6,901 bases of DNA. Origin: Dysgonamonadaceae bacterium (GTDB lineage: Bacteria > Bacteroidota > Bacteroidia > Bacteroidales > Azobacteroidaceae). Shown here piece after piece: positions 6,749 to 6,901 of this stretch. The first letter of the stretch is position 1. Every line of letters starts with the position of its first letter. The position numbers and the translations under genes were made by a program. The notes beneath the pieces were generated by a model. That model had not been told where the DNA came from and did no database searches. It saw nothing but the letters and a program-made list of their open reading frames with translations. Location of the stretch: the NCBI GenBank assembly GCA_031255425.1, contig JAIRSN010000257.1:1-6901 (forward strand), in the 5' to 3' direction.

Positions 6749-6853
6749 TTTGCAAAATCAGACTTTATGACAATCATATCCGGGAGATTATCAACCGTTG
6801 AGATAATACAATCCAGGGACATACAGTCCATTCACAATTAAACAAAAAAACAG

Positions 6854-6901
6854 ATGGCAAACCGACCGTTAGCAGAACGAATGCGCCCGCAAACGCTGGA
6901 A
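6854..6901 (+). CDS. rarA: N-terminal start of replication-associated recombination protein A (RarA/MgsA, AAA+ ATPase), truncated by the window end
   Basis: Only 16 codons are visible, reading MANRPLAERMRPQTLE. The motif PLAxRMRPxxL is the conserved start of the RarA/MgsA/WRNIP1 family just before the usual YIGQ-H-L box; the E. coli protein has PLAARMRPENL at the equivalent place. RuvB shares an RPxxLxxxIGQ pattern but lacks PLAxRM, so it is less likely. RarA acts at stalled replication forks and interacts with single-strand DNA ends and SSB; this is family knowledge. The start has an A-rich leader (AACAAAAAAACAG) and no Shine-Dalgarno, normal for the phylum. ATPase motifs lie beyond the window. 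Confidence 0.8.
   Translation, partial: MANRPLAERMRPQTLE

Larger units (their letters stand above)
6033..6853. other. 821-base divergent intergenic region between the DUF386 gene and rarA
   Basis: This region separates a leftward and a rightward gene and so must contain both promoters. It holds a -7 element and palindrome for the DUF386 gene (6073-6102), a small T-loop hairpin (AGGTA 6111-6115 with TACCT 6121-6125), the 42-bp palindromic array (6271-6556), a cluster of TTAACAATT repeats (6581-6629) and a promoter for rarA (6718-6748). Between 6126 and 6249 I see nothing distinctive. Reading frames are open through the array on both strands, but I do not annotate them as genes. Confidence 0.65.

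Noticed and set aside
6607..6831. 74-codon open frame on the minus strand upstream of rarA
   Set aside because: It overlaps the rarA promoter and leader and the TTAACAATT repeats, shows no known domain, and has no visible promoter. It was judged a chance frame.

Overview
The window looks like chromosomal DNA from a Bacteroidota member, most likely Bacteroidales. Three things point there: a 'Fibrobacter succinogenes major paralogous domain' protein, a very long Bacteroidetes-type TamB protein, and promoter elements of the phylum-typical TAnnTTTG kind in front of three genes. Leaders just upstream of start codons are A/T-rich and lack clear Shine-Dalgarno motifs, which also fits. The species cannot be named from the sequence.

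Layout, left to right. (1) 1-630, plus strand: the C-terminal part of a surface-type protein with the FSU major paralogous domain; its N-terminus lies outside the window. (2) 631-1092: a 462-base non-coding stretch with a strong hairpin (751-778), a 37-base direct repeat in two copies 42 bases apart (849-927), a GC-rich segment and a promoter-like element. (3) 1093-5562, plus strand: a complete 1489-residue TamB/AsmA-like envelope protein, which dominates the window. (4) 5586-6032, minus strand: a complete 148-residue YhcH/YjgK/YiaL (DUF386) family protein, convergent with tamB and only 23 bases from it. (5) 6033-6853: an 821-base divergent intergenic region. (6) 6854-6901, plus strand: the first 16 codons of what looks like rarA (mgsA), the replication-associated recombination ATPase.

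The protein genes are ordinary and do not form an obvious pathway. TamB serves envelope biogenesis, the DUF386 protein probably serves sugar metabolism, and RarA serves replication-fork maintenance. The most unusual part is the divergent intergenic region. It carries a tandem array of about six and a half 42-bp units (6271-6556), each centred on a palindrome whose best copies are the perfect 18-mer TTTCCGGGTACCCGGAAA. Two kinds of inter-palindrome sequence alternate, giving an 84-bp higher-order period. Because 42 is a multiple of 3 and the units lack stops, three long repetitive reading frames run through the array, two on the plus strand and one on the minus strand. The symmetry at DNA level makes a structural or protein-binding array more likely than a gene, but the sequence alone does not settle this. 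A related CCGG-armed palindrome sits in the promoter region of the DUF386 gene.
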